From contig NC_045146.1 of NCBI RefSeq assembly GCF_008831285.2, positions 496,001 to 560,000 on the forward strand: a stretch of 64,000 nt of DNA, written 5' to 3'. Source of the DNA: Nymphaea colorata (Eukaryota > Streptophyta > Magnoliopsida > Nymphaeales > Nymphaeaceae). Position numbers and translations under genes: made by a program. Positions 47,891 to 58,900 of this stretch are shown here, one piece after another (the first letter of the stretch is position 1; the number at the start of each line of letters is the position of its first letter). Under the pieces are notes generated by a model. The model was given only the letters and a program-made list of their open reading frames with translations. It did not search any database and had not been told where the DNA came from.

Positions 47891-50196
47891 TTACGTGAAG
47901 ATGGGAGGCCGATTGCTGCGAGAGAGCTGAGGCCGCTTCATGGGAGAGAAGATCAGGTTGCGCAGGGTTGCGGAAGGATTGGGAGCAGCCGACGGGAACA
48001 GAGGGCGGGAAGGTCTTCTATGCGAGTCGTCGTCACGGGCTGTTGGTGGCTTTGCTGGGGATCCTCCAGAAACGTCGAAAGGGCTTGGACTCGACCTCTT
48101 CTGCTTCGACAACGGCCACACGTCTTCTCTTTCCCCTGGAGTTTTAGGAGTCACAAGCGAGCCATCTGCAATAAATAAATCATCTGACTTTTTTGGAAGA
48201 TTCAAAAGCACATCAAAAAAATATTTGCAACTTTGAATGCGTGTTTTATATTGTATCTTCGTCCATATTTCGGCTTCTTGGTTTTCCTTTTACAGGAGAA
48301 ATCATCTTTCTTATGCATGTTAGATAGGCTTTCACTTTCAATCCGAAGCACCATCGCAGGTAGTAAAGGAAAGTCGTAAGGGATGTGGAAATGGAGACAT
48401 AAACTAAGACCTGATCTACTAGTCTGCTGCGGGGTGGTTTGGTGGAGGTTCCTCGACCGAAGTTCACCCCTCTGGCCGTCTATCCATTCAAGGAGGCCGA
48501 ACAATTGAATTTGATTTGTGTTAAAGGAAAAACCATGTTAGAAATTGTGGTTACATGCACAGATATGGATGAGTTAACAATTCCATTTACCTTGCCTAAG
48601 GGGATCTCTGTTCTCCACCATGGGAGGTGGCCCGGCAGGACTGGAGAAGAAGTCAGGTTCAGGTCTTCTAAAGAAACCAGACGGTTGAATTGCTGATCTT
48701 TTCATAGTTTCGTACTCGTTCCTGAGATGATCATACATCTCATCCAGTTTTCTCTTTTGCCTGCTTTCCAGAAACAATTAGGTCGCGTCAGCATTCAACA
48801 ACCAGCAGGGTGTTCTATCCAGTGTAAATTATTTGGCAAATTAAGATCATATATTGCGACTACTTTAGATGCATTTCAAACTAGTCTCTAATTTAAGCAA
48901 ATTTCTTTTCTTTCAGGTGGGTCACCAAAAAAAACTACCAAGGAAAAGCATGGGGATGGAAGAGTAACCTTGACTTCTCGGCGAACTTCTCTTGAAGTTC
49001 TTGCTTGTCCTTCGTTAGACTTTCAATCTCTTGCTCCATTATTTGGCATCTCTTAGACATCTTCTGATAGGCCGCATGAATCTGTTCCATTTTCTCTGTG
49101 AACTTCTCTTGCATGACCTCACATTTCTGACGGCATTGTGCAAATATTTTCTGCATCTTATACTGCATCTCGAGCTCTCTTTGTCCGATGAAAAACATGA
49201 CACTCCTGTAAGCGCTCTTCATCACTACATTACTGTAAGGATCCAGCAAACATTGAATCGAATGGGACGGGTACGAAAAGCAAAATGAGGACGTAATGAG
49301 CGACCGGTCCAATAGATATCCAGGAGTTCCCGTGTGCGCCTAATTAAGAGGCCTCGGTTTTACCTGCACCTCTCTGTAGTGTCTCCTAAATCATTCACCA
49401 TACGCTAGCGGCTAAGGATATTTATTATAGGCAAAGTGTAAAAGGATACATGTTTGGGGCGATATTCCAGCCATTACCATCTGCATCAGAAGTTTTATGC
49501 ATGTAAGACAAAAGAAACCAACGGTGAGTGTATATGACGTAGGGGGAGAAGGAACGGTGCTTACGTTTGTCCATTCGTCATTTGGATTGAGATCCACGGG
49601 CTTCATAAGGCTGGAAATTCCAATGGTTCATGTTGCGCAAGGAAAAATGTGTTAAGGGGAAATTCAGAAAATATGTCTTTTTCTTTTCTTAAGCAATCAT
49701 AACGTAAATTGCGTTGCAGTATGAGAAATGCCGTGAGTCTTTTAGCAAGTCTTTTAGCATCTCTGTAAAAGAACTAAATAAACTGGCTACTATAAGAATT
49801 AGAAGAGTGGTAATGGGATGAGATGTTGATGATGATGAAGTAGGAAAGCCACACGAAAATGAGTCAGTTTAAGGGAGAAGAGAACCTCTTGGACAACACT
49901 TGGTCACAAATGGGACATGCACCATCAGCGCTAAGAATTCTGCTGGCGTCCTCCGTGCCTATTACTGCTTGTCAAAGAAACTTTCTCAAGGTCTGATCAC
50001 ACACGAGTATTTCCAACGAGTCGCCAATTTTATCGGATGTCTCCGAAGAACAAGCCGCTAAAAGTTTGCCACAAGAGATGTGGAATGCCGAAACAAAAGA
50101 GGGAGCTATATATGGAATGTGGATACACAGAAGATGACCGCATGTAGTTGATATGGCTCGCCCTTCCAATTCCCGCCAGCAAGCGTTGCACCTCAT
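47891..50196 (-). CDS. HEI10: HEI10, meiotic crossover RING/coiled-coil E3 ligase
   Basis: Seven exons on the - strand, 50196-50127, 49958-49886, 49610-49565, 49480-49450, 49224-48969, 48760-48591 and 48165-47891, sum to 921 nt and 306 aa, against about 304 in Arabidopsis. The N-terminal RING reads C3-x2-C6 ... C19-x-H21-x2-C24 ... C38-x2-C41-D42, the variant RING of the HEI10/CCNB1IP1/Zip3 group. Residues about 85-185 form a charged coiled coil (QRELEMQYKMQK; TKDKQELQEKFAEKSRQKRK). The C-terminal tail is basic and Ser/Pro-rich and carries SATLRNLIFSPMKRPQLSRS, conserved in plant HEI10. Known role: dosage-sensitive pro-crossover factor that forms foci on the meiotic synaptonemal complex. For exon 5 the acceptor at 49225-49226 was chosen because the nearer upstream AG gives an in-frame stop. 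The gene appears complete. Confidence 0.96.
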
Positions 50197-52020
50197 TTCA
50201 GTTTAAGATGTCACTGGTTGCTTCACCAGATACCAACTCTCACGAACCCACTGAAAGTCTGAAACAATTTAAACTTCTTAATTAAGACATGACAAGGGAA
50301 AGAGAGGGATATCCCTATCTTTTCCGAGATAAATGAGTAACAGAGCCATTGTTTTTACACGAAGACTTGCGATGTCAGAAAAATTGTTCTTCAACTTGAC
50401 CCGCCGACCTCTCACATCGTAAGCCACGTCCTCATCAAAAGCATCGCCCCGCACGTCAGCCGAATGAAGACCTTTAATATCCAAACCTAAAGAAACCAGA
50501 GGAAATTTTGCTAAAAAGAAAGCAATTTTGCAAAAAAAAAATATAGTAATAATTAGTACGCAAATCGATAATACCATCATCGCGAAGGAACGCAGCTAGA
50601 AATTTCTTGTTTTAGCAAAAACGATTCAACTGGATAACTATTAAATTTGACTCAAATAAAATGTTTACTGAGTTACGTTTAAGTGGCAACCGTCTACAAG
50701 GAAAATCACAAAAGTCGAACATTAGACAGAGCTTTAAAAAGGCAAAAAGTGGCGATGACAGATCTGTTGCCTTCAAAGAACAAGGAGAGAGGAAATTTTG
50801 CTAAAAAGAAAGGCAATTTTGCCAAAAAACAATAATAATAATTAAGTACGCAAATCGCAAATCGATAATACATCATCGCGAAGAAACGCAGCTAGAATAT
50901 TTTTTTTTTTTTTAGCAAAAACGATTCAACTGGATAACTATTAAATTCGACTCAAATTACAGGGTCACGGTTAAGCGGCAACCGTCTACGGGGAAAAACA
51001 CAAAAGGCCGAACATAATGTCTAAATGGAGAGCCTTAAAAAGGCAAAAAATGACGATAATAGATTTGTTGCCTTCAAAGAACAAGAAGATGATGGTTTGA
51101 ATTGAAACCTCTATCTCATCTAACATGTCCAGTGAAAGATCGCAAAAAACCAACTTACAAGATGCTCTTCTGACGGAGAGCAAAACTGCCGAAACTCGAG
51201 ACCTGAATAGCTTAACGGAATCCGAAAAGCCCAGCGAATTTGCAAGCAAATGATGCACTTCCGCGGAGAGCAAAAAGTCCCTAAATGCGATGCACGAATA
51301 TTATTTGTCAAACCGGAGAGAACCGTGAGTGCCAAGCCTTCGTAGTGAAGGTCAATTTTCCACTAAACTTACCAAACATGTACAGTAAAGTAGAAAATAT
51401 CCAAACGAAGCAGTGGAGAAAACGATAAGATCGCCAAAAGAAAGGAAAATTCACGATTGCCGGTAAATCAAATATCAAGATTTCAGTAAAAACGTGAACA
51501 TGGAAAGTTCTGTGAAATTATTGGCTCCGCGTTGAGATATGACGACAAAGGTCAACAAGATACCAGATTTTCACTGAACATCCCAAGTTCTCAATCTAAA
51601 ACAGGGAACATACCTAGCTTTTCAATCTGCGACTAACTTTATCGACTGAAGAAACATGACGAATCCAACAATTTCTAGAAGGAGAGGTAAGCATCTCAAA
51701 TCAGCAACGAAGGAACGCAGGCAACAGAAATAGTTACATAAACTACATACTTCCGCCCTCGGTGATTCAGTTTTCCAATCCATGCCAGCTCTGATCCATT
51801 CACCTCGCCTTTAAAGCTTATCAACAAGCAATCAAGCAAAACTGTCAATATCTTGTTCAACCTCGTTGCAGAGAAACAAGGAGGAAATCAGGAGGAACCT
51901 AACCCGTTCCTCTTTCTCTCCACGCGGCCCCAAACCGGCGGTCCTTCTTCCCCTTCGCTTCACTCACCGAGCCACGGACAGCGAGAAACTAACGTCGCAC
52001 GGAACCCGAAGCCCTGCAGA
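50197..52020 (-). other. HEI10 leader region, probably with leader intron(s)
   Basis: About 1.8 kb lies between the HEI10 start codon and a good TATA box on the - strand. It has no long open frame with recognised homology. An acceptor-like CCAG lies about 20 bp before the ATG, so at least one leader intron is likely. Much of it is a tandem duplication of about 290 bp (50499-51085). A cDNA would define the leader. Confidence 0.5.
50499..51085. repeat. Tandem duplication, period about 290 bp
   Basis: Two adjacent diverged copies start at 50499 and 50789, both beginning AGAGGAAATTTTGCTAAAAAG. They share further blocks such as AAACGATTCAACTGGATAAC and GTTGCCTTCAAAGAACAAG. They differ by point changes and a longer T-run in the second copy. 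They lie in the leader region of HEI10. Confidence 0.85.
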
Positions 52021-52047
52021 GAGCGGGAAAATGGAGACGCCGTCGTT

Positions 52048-52056
52048 ATTTATAGG
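52048..52056 (-). promoter_or_regulatory. Candidate TATA box for HEI10
   Basis: The - strand reads CTATAAATA here, a textbook plant TATA element, in a locally GC-richer segment. It would place a transcription start near 52020. It is the best TATA match upstream of HEI10, but the 1.8-kb distance to the start codon requires leader introns. Confidence 0.45.
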
Positions 52057-52734
52057 CCTCCGTATTTGAAGCTGCGATCCCTTCCGTCTCTAAGTAGGAC
52101 GAGCGGGCCCAGCTGTGAGAACTAAGCCAATTTACTTTTGAATTATACATCATAATGCTGAAGATCACTAACTCTTAACCTGATCGAGATTTAAGCCCAA
52201 AGTCTGGCTCATACGATCAAAAGGGTTAGTGATTATTAACTGATAGCTTGGGGAATATTTGATTATTTCGAATTTAACTTAGAGAGTCCAACCAACCTAA
52301 AATACAACATCTACATATAAGTGGAATCAATTTACTTGAAATTCACTTCCAATTCAAGCTCATACCTCTAATCTAAGTTCCTATATTGGATTAGGGAGCG
52401 TTTGATTGCTCCTAATATAAGATCCTAAGAATTTGAGAATCATGGAGTTAAGATAACATTTTCACTTTTATGATCTTAAATTAGACATATTCTCAATGTA
52501 GAATATAAAATAAACATTTCAAGTGTATATTTTAGCTCTGATCATTAATTTGATAAACCATGTGTTTTAACACTAGTTTTTTACTACTTCAGTAAAAATA
52601 TATCATGTCAGACCCAATCAATTCATTGATTTCAAACCTCACTTTAATTAAATACTTTTTATTTAGGTGAGTAGCAACTCAATGTTTGAAAATGACATGA
52701 AGGCCCTCTTTATTTTTTAAGCTCCTGTGCTACT

Positions 52735-53062
52735 AGGGCTGTTCATGAGCGAGTTCGACTCGAATTGAGCCAGCTTTAATCCGGCTCAAGTTATATTTCA
52801 TTAGCTCGAGCTCGACTTGGTGTGAGTTCTTAACACTTGAACTCGGCTCGATTAAGCTTGAGCCGAGCCGAACATTTCATTAAAAAAATATAAAAATATT
52901 TTTTAAAGAAAGAAACAACATATAGACGTGAAACCTCATGCGTATCAGTCACATGTATACCTATTTGAGCAATTTATTTATTTTTTTATAATTTTATGAA
53001 GTTTAACTAAGCCGAGCTCGCTTAACTCGAGCTCGACTCGTTTACTGCTTAACTCAATCGAG
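52735..53062. repeat. GAGCTCGACTCG-rich repeat between HEI10 and PP5
   Basis: It begins CTAGGGCTGTTCATGAGCG, matching the terminus of the 34.3-kb copy, and continues with GAGTTCGACTCG, GGCTCGATTAAGC and GAGCTCGACTCG units. An AT-rich middle (about 52880-53000) separates the two unit-rich ends. It occupies part of the intergenic region shared by the two divergent genes. Confidence 0.6.
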
Positions 53063-54549
53063 TCAGAGCTTGTTCAACTAAACATATGTGAAATAATATA
53101 CCTGTTAATTAAAGTATCGTTCAATCACCTAAACCGTAATCATAGCTCGGACCGGTTTTGCGAACCGGTTCTGCCGTAGATAATGACAAAGGAGGAACAC
53201 ACATTCTGGACCCAATGACAAACGTTAATGGGGGCATTTTAGTCATTGGGTTTCCCCGAAGTCCGAGGAGAAGCAGCAGTCGAGACTCGATACTTTTGGT
53301 TAGGGTTTTCCGTGCTGAACAAAACCCTGTAAGGCAAAGGGGGAAAAATCCGCCAACACGTCCGAAAATAACGAAAAAGCTTCTCCAGCCAGACGAAGGA
53401 CAAAGCTAAGAGGAAGGAGGAGAAGAAAAAAAAAAAAAGGTGTCTGTGGCAACAAGTGAATTGGCAGAAGGTGGGAAAAGGTTGGAACTATGTATTTCTA
53501 TGTAAACTAGTGAACTTTCTCCGTTCTGGTGTTCTTTTGCTCCAAATCGAAGATAATACGGTTTTGTCTCGCAATTAGTCTTTGCTGTTATTGTTGTTGT
53601 TTGTTCCTGTTCTCTCTCTCTCTCTCTGTTTACCTGTGTGCGCGCTAGCAATAAGAGATTTGAAAGCAAAGAGTTATAGCAAGAAAAAAAGGAAAATCGT
53701 ACGAGTGGACCTATTTTTGGAGTGATGTTAGAGGTAGGTATCGGGGTGACTGTCAAAAGCGAACGATTAGCTGCTGTAGCAGGCGAAGTCGAAAATTTGA
53801 ATCGAGTGTTCAGGATGAATTTGGAGGTCGGTCATTGGCAGAGATTAGTTATTGCTGAATTGTGGATTAAAGGGTAGGTTCTTCCATCGACATCTGAACA
53901 AAGGGATTTGGTCCCATTGAATATTTTATTGAGTTTATTGTTCTAGGCAATACTCGTTCATGCTGTACGTATTTCGACTTTCTTACCAATGCGGGAATGT
54001 ACTTGTTGGAACATCGTATTAGATTCTAGTCAAAAGCGATTGTCCTCTGCTAGTATCATTAACTTCTCATCTGGTCTGAGCAAACTTTTTTTTTTAGTAC
54101 TATTTTGTTGTATTAGTTTCAGGGAGAATTCAGATGTATGACATAAACCAATGGGTTCACCATTTTGCTTGTTTTTCTTGTATAGGCTCCTTTATATAAC
54201 CTATGCACCAATCAAAGTTACATTATATGGTAATCCAAACAAATATGGTAGCTGAACAAGTTCAATTCATATGCTTGTGATTTTGTACCACTCTGTGTGT
54301 CTGTCTGTTCATCTGTCTCTCTCTCTCATCTTTTGCCTGATTTGCCAATATGATCTTGTACTTGCCTTTGCTTAGTTTACATGATTTTGGATGAGCTAAG
54401 CATGATGAGCCCCCCTTGCTCCAGCTTTATGGATCCTTGGCTGGTGCACCAGCCTTAATTGTTAGACAGCATGGCACATGTAGAAAATATAAAGAACATC
54501 ACCAAATTTAACTTTATGAACATCTCATAGATTGGAGGTATTGATCATA
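53063..54549. other. Probable PP5 promoter and leader region
   Basis: Between the GAGCTCGA element and the foldback element lies sequence that should include the PP5 transcription start and a non-coding first exon. It contains a CT microsatellite (about 53611-53628). I cannot place exon boundaries from sequence alone. Confidence 0.4.
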
Positions 54550-54557
54550 CTTCATAG

Positions 54558-55407
54558 CAACGTTATAAAGGCGTAGCATATCGCGTATTGGTCGGGCCGA
54601 CCTATACGCCGTATCGTAACGTATCGCAAACGTAGCGTAACGTATCGTAAAATTAATTTTTTAATTTTAAAAAATATTTGAAAATCAGAAAAAAAAGAAA
54701 AAATCATTAAAAATCTGAAAAAATGAACAAAAAATCAGATATCAAGAAAAATGTATTCAAATATAAAAAAGATCATCATACATAAGGAACAGTCATGTGT
54801 ATCAACTATCAACAACACATTCAAAAATAAGAAATCAAATGTTCAAAATAACATAATAAGCATCCATCACAATTTTAAACTTGAAAATTTTATAGAACCT
54901 TAGGACTTAGAGTCTTAGGACTTGGAGTTTTAGGACTTAGATTACATCACAATTTTATAAGTTCAAAACATATAGTTATCATCTTTCATGATTCAACGAT
55001 AATATCTCCCAGATTGATGAATCCTCGGGTATTTTTGATGAAAATGGGTAAAATCTCTCCCACCTAGGTCTATTGGAGTCTTTAAATACAAGAAGAGAGA
55101 GAGGGAGTAGTGTTTAAACTTTAAAAAATAAAGAATTTTGTGTTTCAACCCATATCATACGATACGGGCGATACGCTTACGATACACGAGCGTATTGTGT
55201 ATCGTAAGCATACCGTATAGGTTTTCTAAACCTATACGATCCGTATCGTACGATACACTTGCATATCGTACGATACGGATCGTATAGGTTTAGAAAACCT
55301 ATACGGTATGCTTACGGTACACGATACGCTCGTGTATCGTAAGCGTATCGCCTGTGTCATACGATACACATGCGTATCGTTACTATCGTACGATACGGAT
55401 AACATTG
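54558..55407. mobile_element. hAT-like foldback element with 8-bp target duplication
   Basis: The 850-bp element is flanked by an exact 8-bp direct repeat CTTCATAG (54550-54557 and 55408-55415). Its ends are short inverted repeats, CAACGTTAT and ATAACATTG (CAAYGTTAT). Both end regions are built from variants of CGTATCGTACGATACGG. The right part contains a near-perfect palindrome with arms 55161-55255 and 55264-55358 and an 8-nt loop. No transposase frame is visible, so it is non-autonomous. The 8-bp duplication suggests the hAT superfamily; that assignment is inference. It lies about 570 bp before the PP5 start codon, probably in leader or promoter sequence. Confidence 0.85.
55161..55358. repeat. 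Large palindrome (arms about 95 bp, loop 8 nt)
   Basis: Positions i and 110519-i pair across the whole region apart from a few mismatches or G-T pairs. For example, the block around GGTTTTCTAAACC in the left arm matches GGTTTAGAAAACC in the right. Within each arm are further short palindromes such as TATCGTACGATA. As DNA it could extrude a cruciform; as RNA it would form a long hairpin. Confidence 0.9.
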
Positions 55408-55639
55408 CTTCATAGCATTAGACATTGCCTTTGACATTGACTTTTGTCTTGAGGAATTGGAAAATAATAGAATATATTTCCAGCTTCTTTTGATCTGCTG
55501 GATAGGAAACTTGTTCATGTGGTCTTAGAATCAAATACTCGATAGCTATCTTTGGCTGGTTATCTGAAGTTGGATTGTCCCACTGTAAAGTTTCAAATGC
55601 TGAAATCCTGCTATAAAATTGATATTGTCTGAACAATCA

Positions 55640-55720
55640 TGTGTTCAGAGGTCAACAACTACCCTTTTGATTTTATTAAAACCTAATCGTGCATTCAGAG
55701 GTCAACAACTACCCTTTGAA
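55640..55720. repeat. Short tandem duplication upstream of PP5 exon 1
   Basis: The string TTCAGAGGTCAACAACTACCC occurs at about 55644 and again at about 55694, a partial direct duplication of about 50 bp. Confidence 0.8.
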
Positions 55721-55979
55721 TTAGTGAACATGCTTATTGGAGTTTAGAATTCTTTTTGACGTTGGCACTTTCCATTCTTTCCTTTAATTTTTCCTTTTGC
55801 AATATTGCATCCATAGTTACTGGTGGCTTAGATGTGCTGGTGCCTGGTGCTACTGTACATACTTTGAAAGCTAATAGTGCACTGAAACTGAGGCTGTTCT
55901 ATTGTTGATTGTCAGGGAACATGCACTCTGATTGCTTAGCTTATTTATTTCACTACTGAAGTTCACAAACAGTTTTAGC

Positions 55980-58900
55980 ATGGATAATTCTGAGAATTCA
56001 AATACGGACCGTGCTGAAGAAATTAAACTTCTTGCCAATGAGGCATTTAAAGGTATCGAGCATTATTTCCTTTAGTACTTATATGTGATGTTTTAATTAA
56101 TTGATGCTTTTATCTGTGCTTTTGTAATTTAGTTAATTTACTAGTTTAGTGGAACATGGGCTGGACGTATTACACTACATTGAACTGCATTCTAAAATTC
56201 GGTTGAACTAAGATTTTTTTTTTTTTTGGAATCAAAATTTTTGCTAGTCCATTCACTTCACATGAGCTTATCACTGATTATCCTGAAGGGGAAATTCACC
56301 TGAGCTCGTTTTATAGAGAGGTTTTATTAATATTCTCATGTATAGCTGATTCATTGGTTTCCTTTTTGTCAGCCCACAAGTTCTCCCATGCTGTGGAGTT
56401 GTACACTCAAGCTATTGAGCTGAATCCCGACAATGCGGTTTATTGGGCAAATCGTGCATTTGCACATTCTAAGCTGGAGGAATATGGAAGTGCAATACAG
56501 GATGCAACTAAGGCTATTGAAATTGATCCTGGATATTCCAAGGCATGATGCTAAAGTCTCATACATACATATTTTTTCTTTTCACTTCCTTTACATGCTT
56601 GAATTGCATATTTTTCTGAGAAGTAAATCAACAGGGCTACTACAGAAGGGGGGCAGCATATCTTTCAATGGGGAAATTTAAGGAAGCATTAAAGGATTTT
56701 CAACAGGTAGTTTCTGTAGTTATTGGTTGTGCATACACTTCACTGCATTCAATAGTTGATCACAGGTTGTCTGTATCGTGCTTGACACATGTTGTTTCTT
56801 TATACTATTGAATGACACCATGAGACGAAGCTGTAATGACCCCTAGTTTTTTAGCTTTATTGTTTTTAATGTAATGAATTTTAGCTTTTCACCATGTCCA
56901 CAAACTCTCCTGTGAGCCCATGGCTTGAGTCCTTTTGAGCTTGAGAGCACCTGTTTATGACAAGCATGGCTTATATTTCTTTATGGTGGATTTTGGCGAC
57001 AGATTCCAAATTTGAAAGCTTCCAATTATTTCTGTTTTTGAAGAATGCTGAGCATTGGTCATCTAGCTGGTTTGAGTATGATATGCTGACCAAGACAGAA
57101 ATCAGATGTGAAGTTTCTGTAATTTCGTACTGCTGATTATACAAATATGAGGGATACTTTTTGGAATTAACAGAAAAGGTCGACCCAGTGCCTGCAGAAT
57201 CCTTAGAATGGTTGCATGTTTCAGCTCTATCTCTCATGTCTTAGTTTGTCAATTGCACTGTTGGGTTGGGAAGTTATTGGTCATGTTCTTCAAGCTCTTT
57301 GTCTGAACTTTTGAACCAGTAACTGAAACATTTTATTTGAATTTTATACTGCTGATCTTTTGTCTTATATTTAACACAGTTTATGCCTTCTGTAACAGTA
57401 CTACTACTTTATTGCTTCAATTTAAAGACTTTTTAAATGTATAGATGCTTCCTCAAATTTTAATTTTGAAATATATGGGTACTGTGACAATTTGTGGGTG
57501 TCTGTTTAGTTGTATGAAGAATACATTATTTTGTGCTTTCTGGTGCTAATATCAGGTGCAACATGTAACTCAAATGGAAGAATTCCCAAGGCAATGATTG
57601 CTATATGTGGTTACAAATTGATGGAATCGATTTATATAGTTAATAATTGATAGATTTGGTCCCCTTTTCCATTTGAAGCATGTGGATCAGCAAAAGTGGA
57701 TTAGACAATTAACCAAGAAAATTGTTCAATACCTTTTTGTTAGCTTATGCTGATTTACTTGACTCCAAAATGAAGGTTGGGCTTGACATTCGGGCACTGC
57801 ACAATGGGAGACTTGTAAGGAAATAATTTCTGTTACAGAGAGATGGTTAATCTCTGAGTGATGTATCATTTTTATTGAAAAGATAAAGAATGCTTTGCTC
57901 ATGATCTGCTGATGCCAGAGATACATGGAAAAGTTTACTTGGATAGCTATATTAATAAATTGGCATGTCCTGCAATCAGTTTGATTCAGCCTCATTTTCT
58001 CTTGTTTTTCTTCTGCTCTTGTGAATGACAATCTGTTACTCCTTTCTCTTTTCTTTATCGGTCCTTGATTTCGTTTTCCTTTCTAAGGACTAGGAAATGG
58101 AAGACTCTTTGTTACTGGAGCACATTGAGATCCTCCTGCTTGCTGGAAAATAAACTGATCTTGAACCTCGCTGGCTGCTATAATGTGTATTCTTCGTATG
58201 TTTGAAGTTTGTGATGTCTCTTAACTGCTGACGTTCACATTAACTATACTTGACTGGTAGAGGCTTTGAGAGTGATCAGATTGAAATTGCCAAAGTGGAA
58301 ATTAGAATCAAGGAGCAGCCATTTTGGAGTTTTGGATGATTTGGGAATCGGGAAGCTAGTGGGAAACAAGATGAAGAATTGTTTAGGAAGTTATGTGACT
58401 ATACAAATTCTAATGTAGTAGTATAAATATGTAAAACCATTTAAAGTCAAAGAATACAGTTATATCAAAGGCCAGTTGAAATAATATGACATGGGAATTG
58501 GGATTTTATAAGAAAGAAACTCATGTCTGTTAATCAAGATTTCTGTTGTATCCACTCTCCTGGGGATTGGGTCCACTAAGAGATATAATTTACTATGACC
58601 CAGAATATGGGAAAGAGGTTCTTAATATGTTATCATCATGCTTGCATTTGTAGAAAAGAGAGAATTTCTGCTACATTGTATCTTGTTCTAATTTTTAGTG
58701 GAAAGAATAATAAATTCTCCCATCTTATTGCATTACTTTCTATGTTTTCATCGGAAGTCAATTGCAGGCCATTCAGAATGCTAAAATGACTAATTTGGGA
58801 TATCAAGTCTGAGTGGTTCAAGATGATTGGCTCTAAATAAAAAAATGAACAAACACATATACGCGCACACGTATCTATATAAAGAAATGCACATATCCAT

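Noticed and set aside
49225-49235. Nearer acceptor (CTTACAG|TAATG) for HEI10 exon 5
   Set aside because: It gives an in-frame TAG. The next AG restores the conserved LMKSAYRSV sequence.
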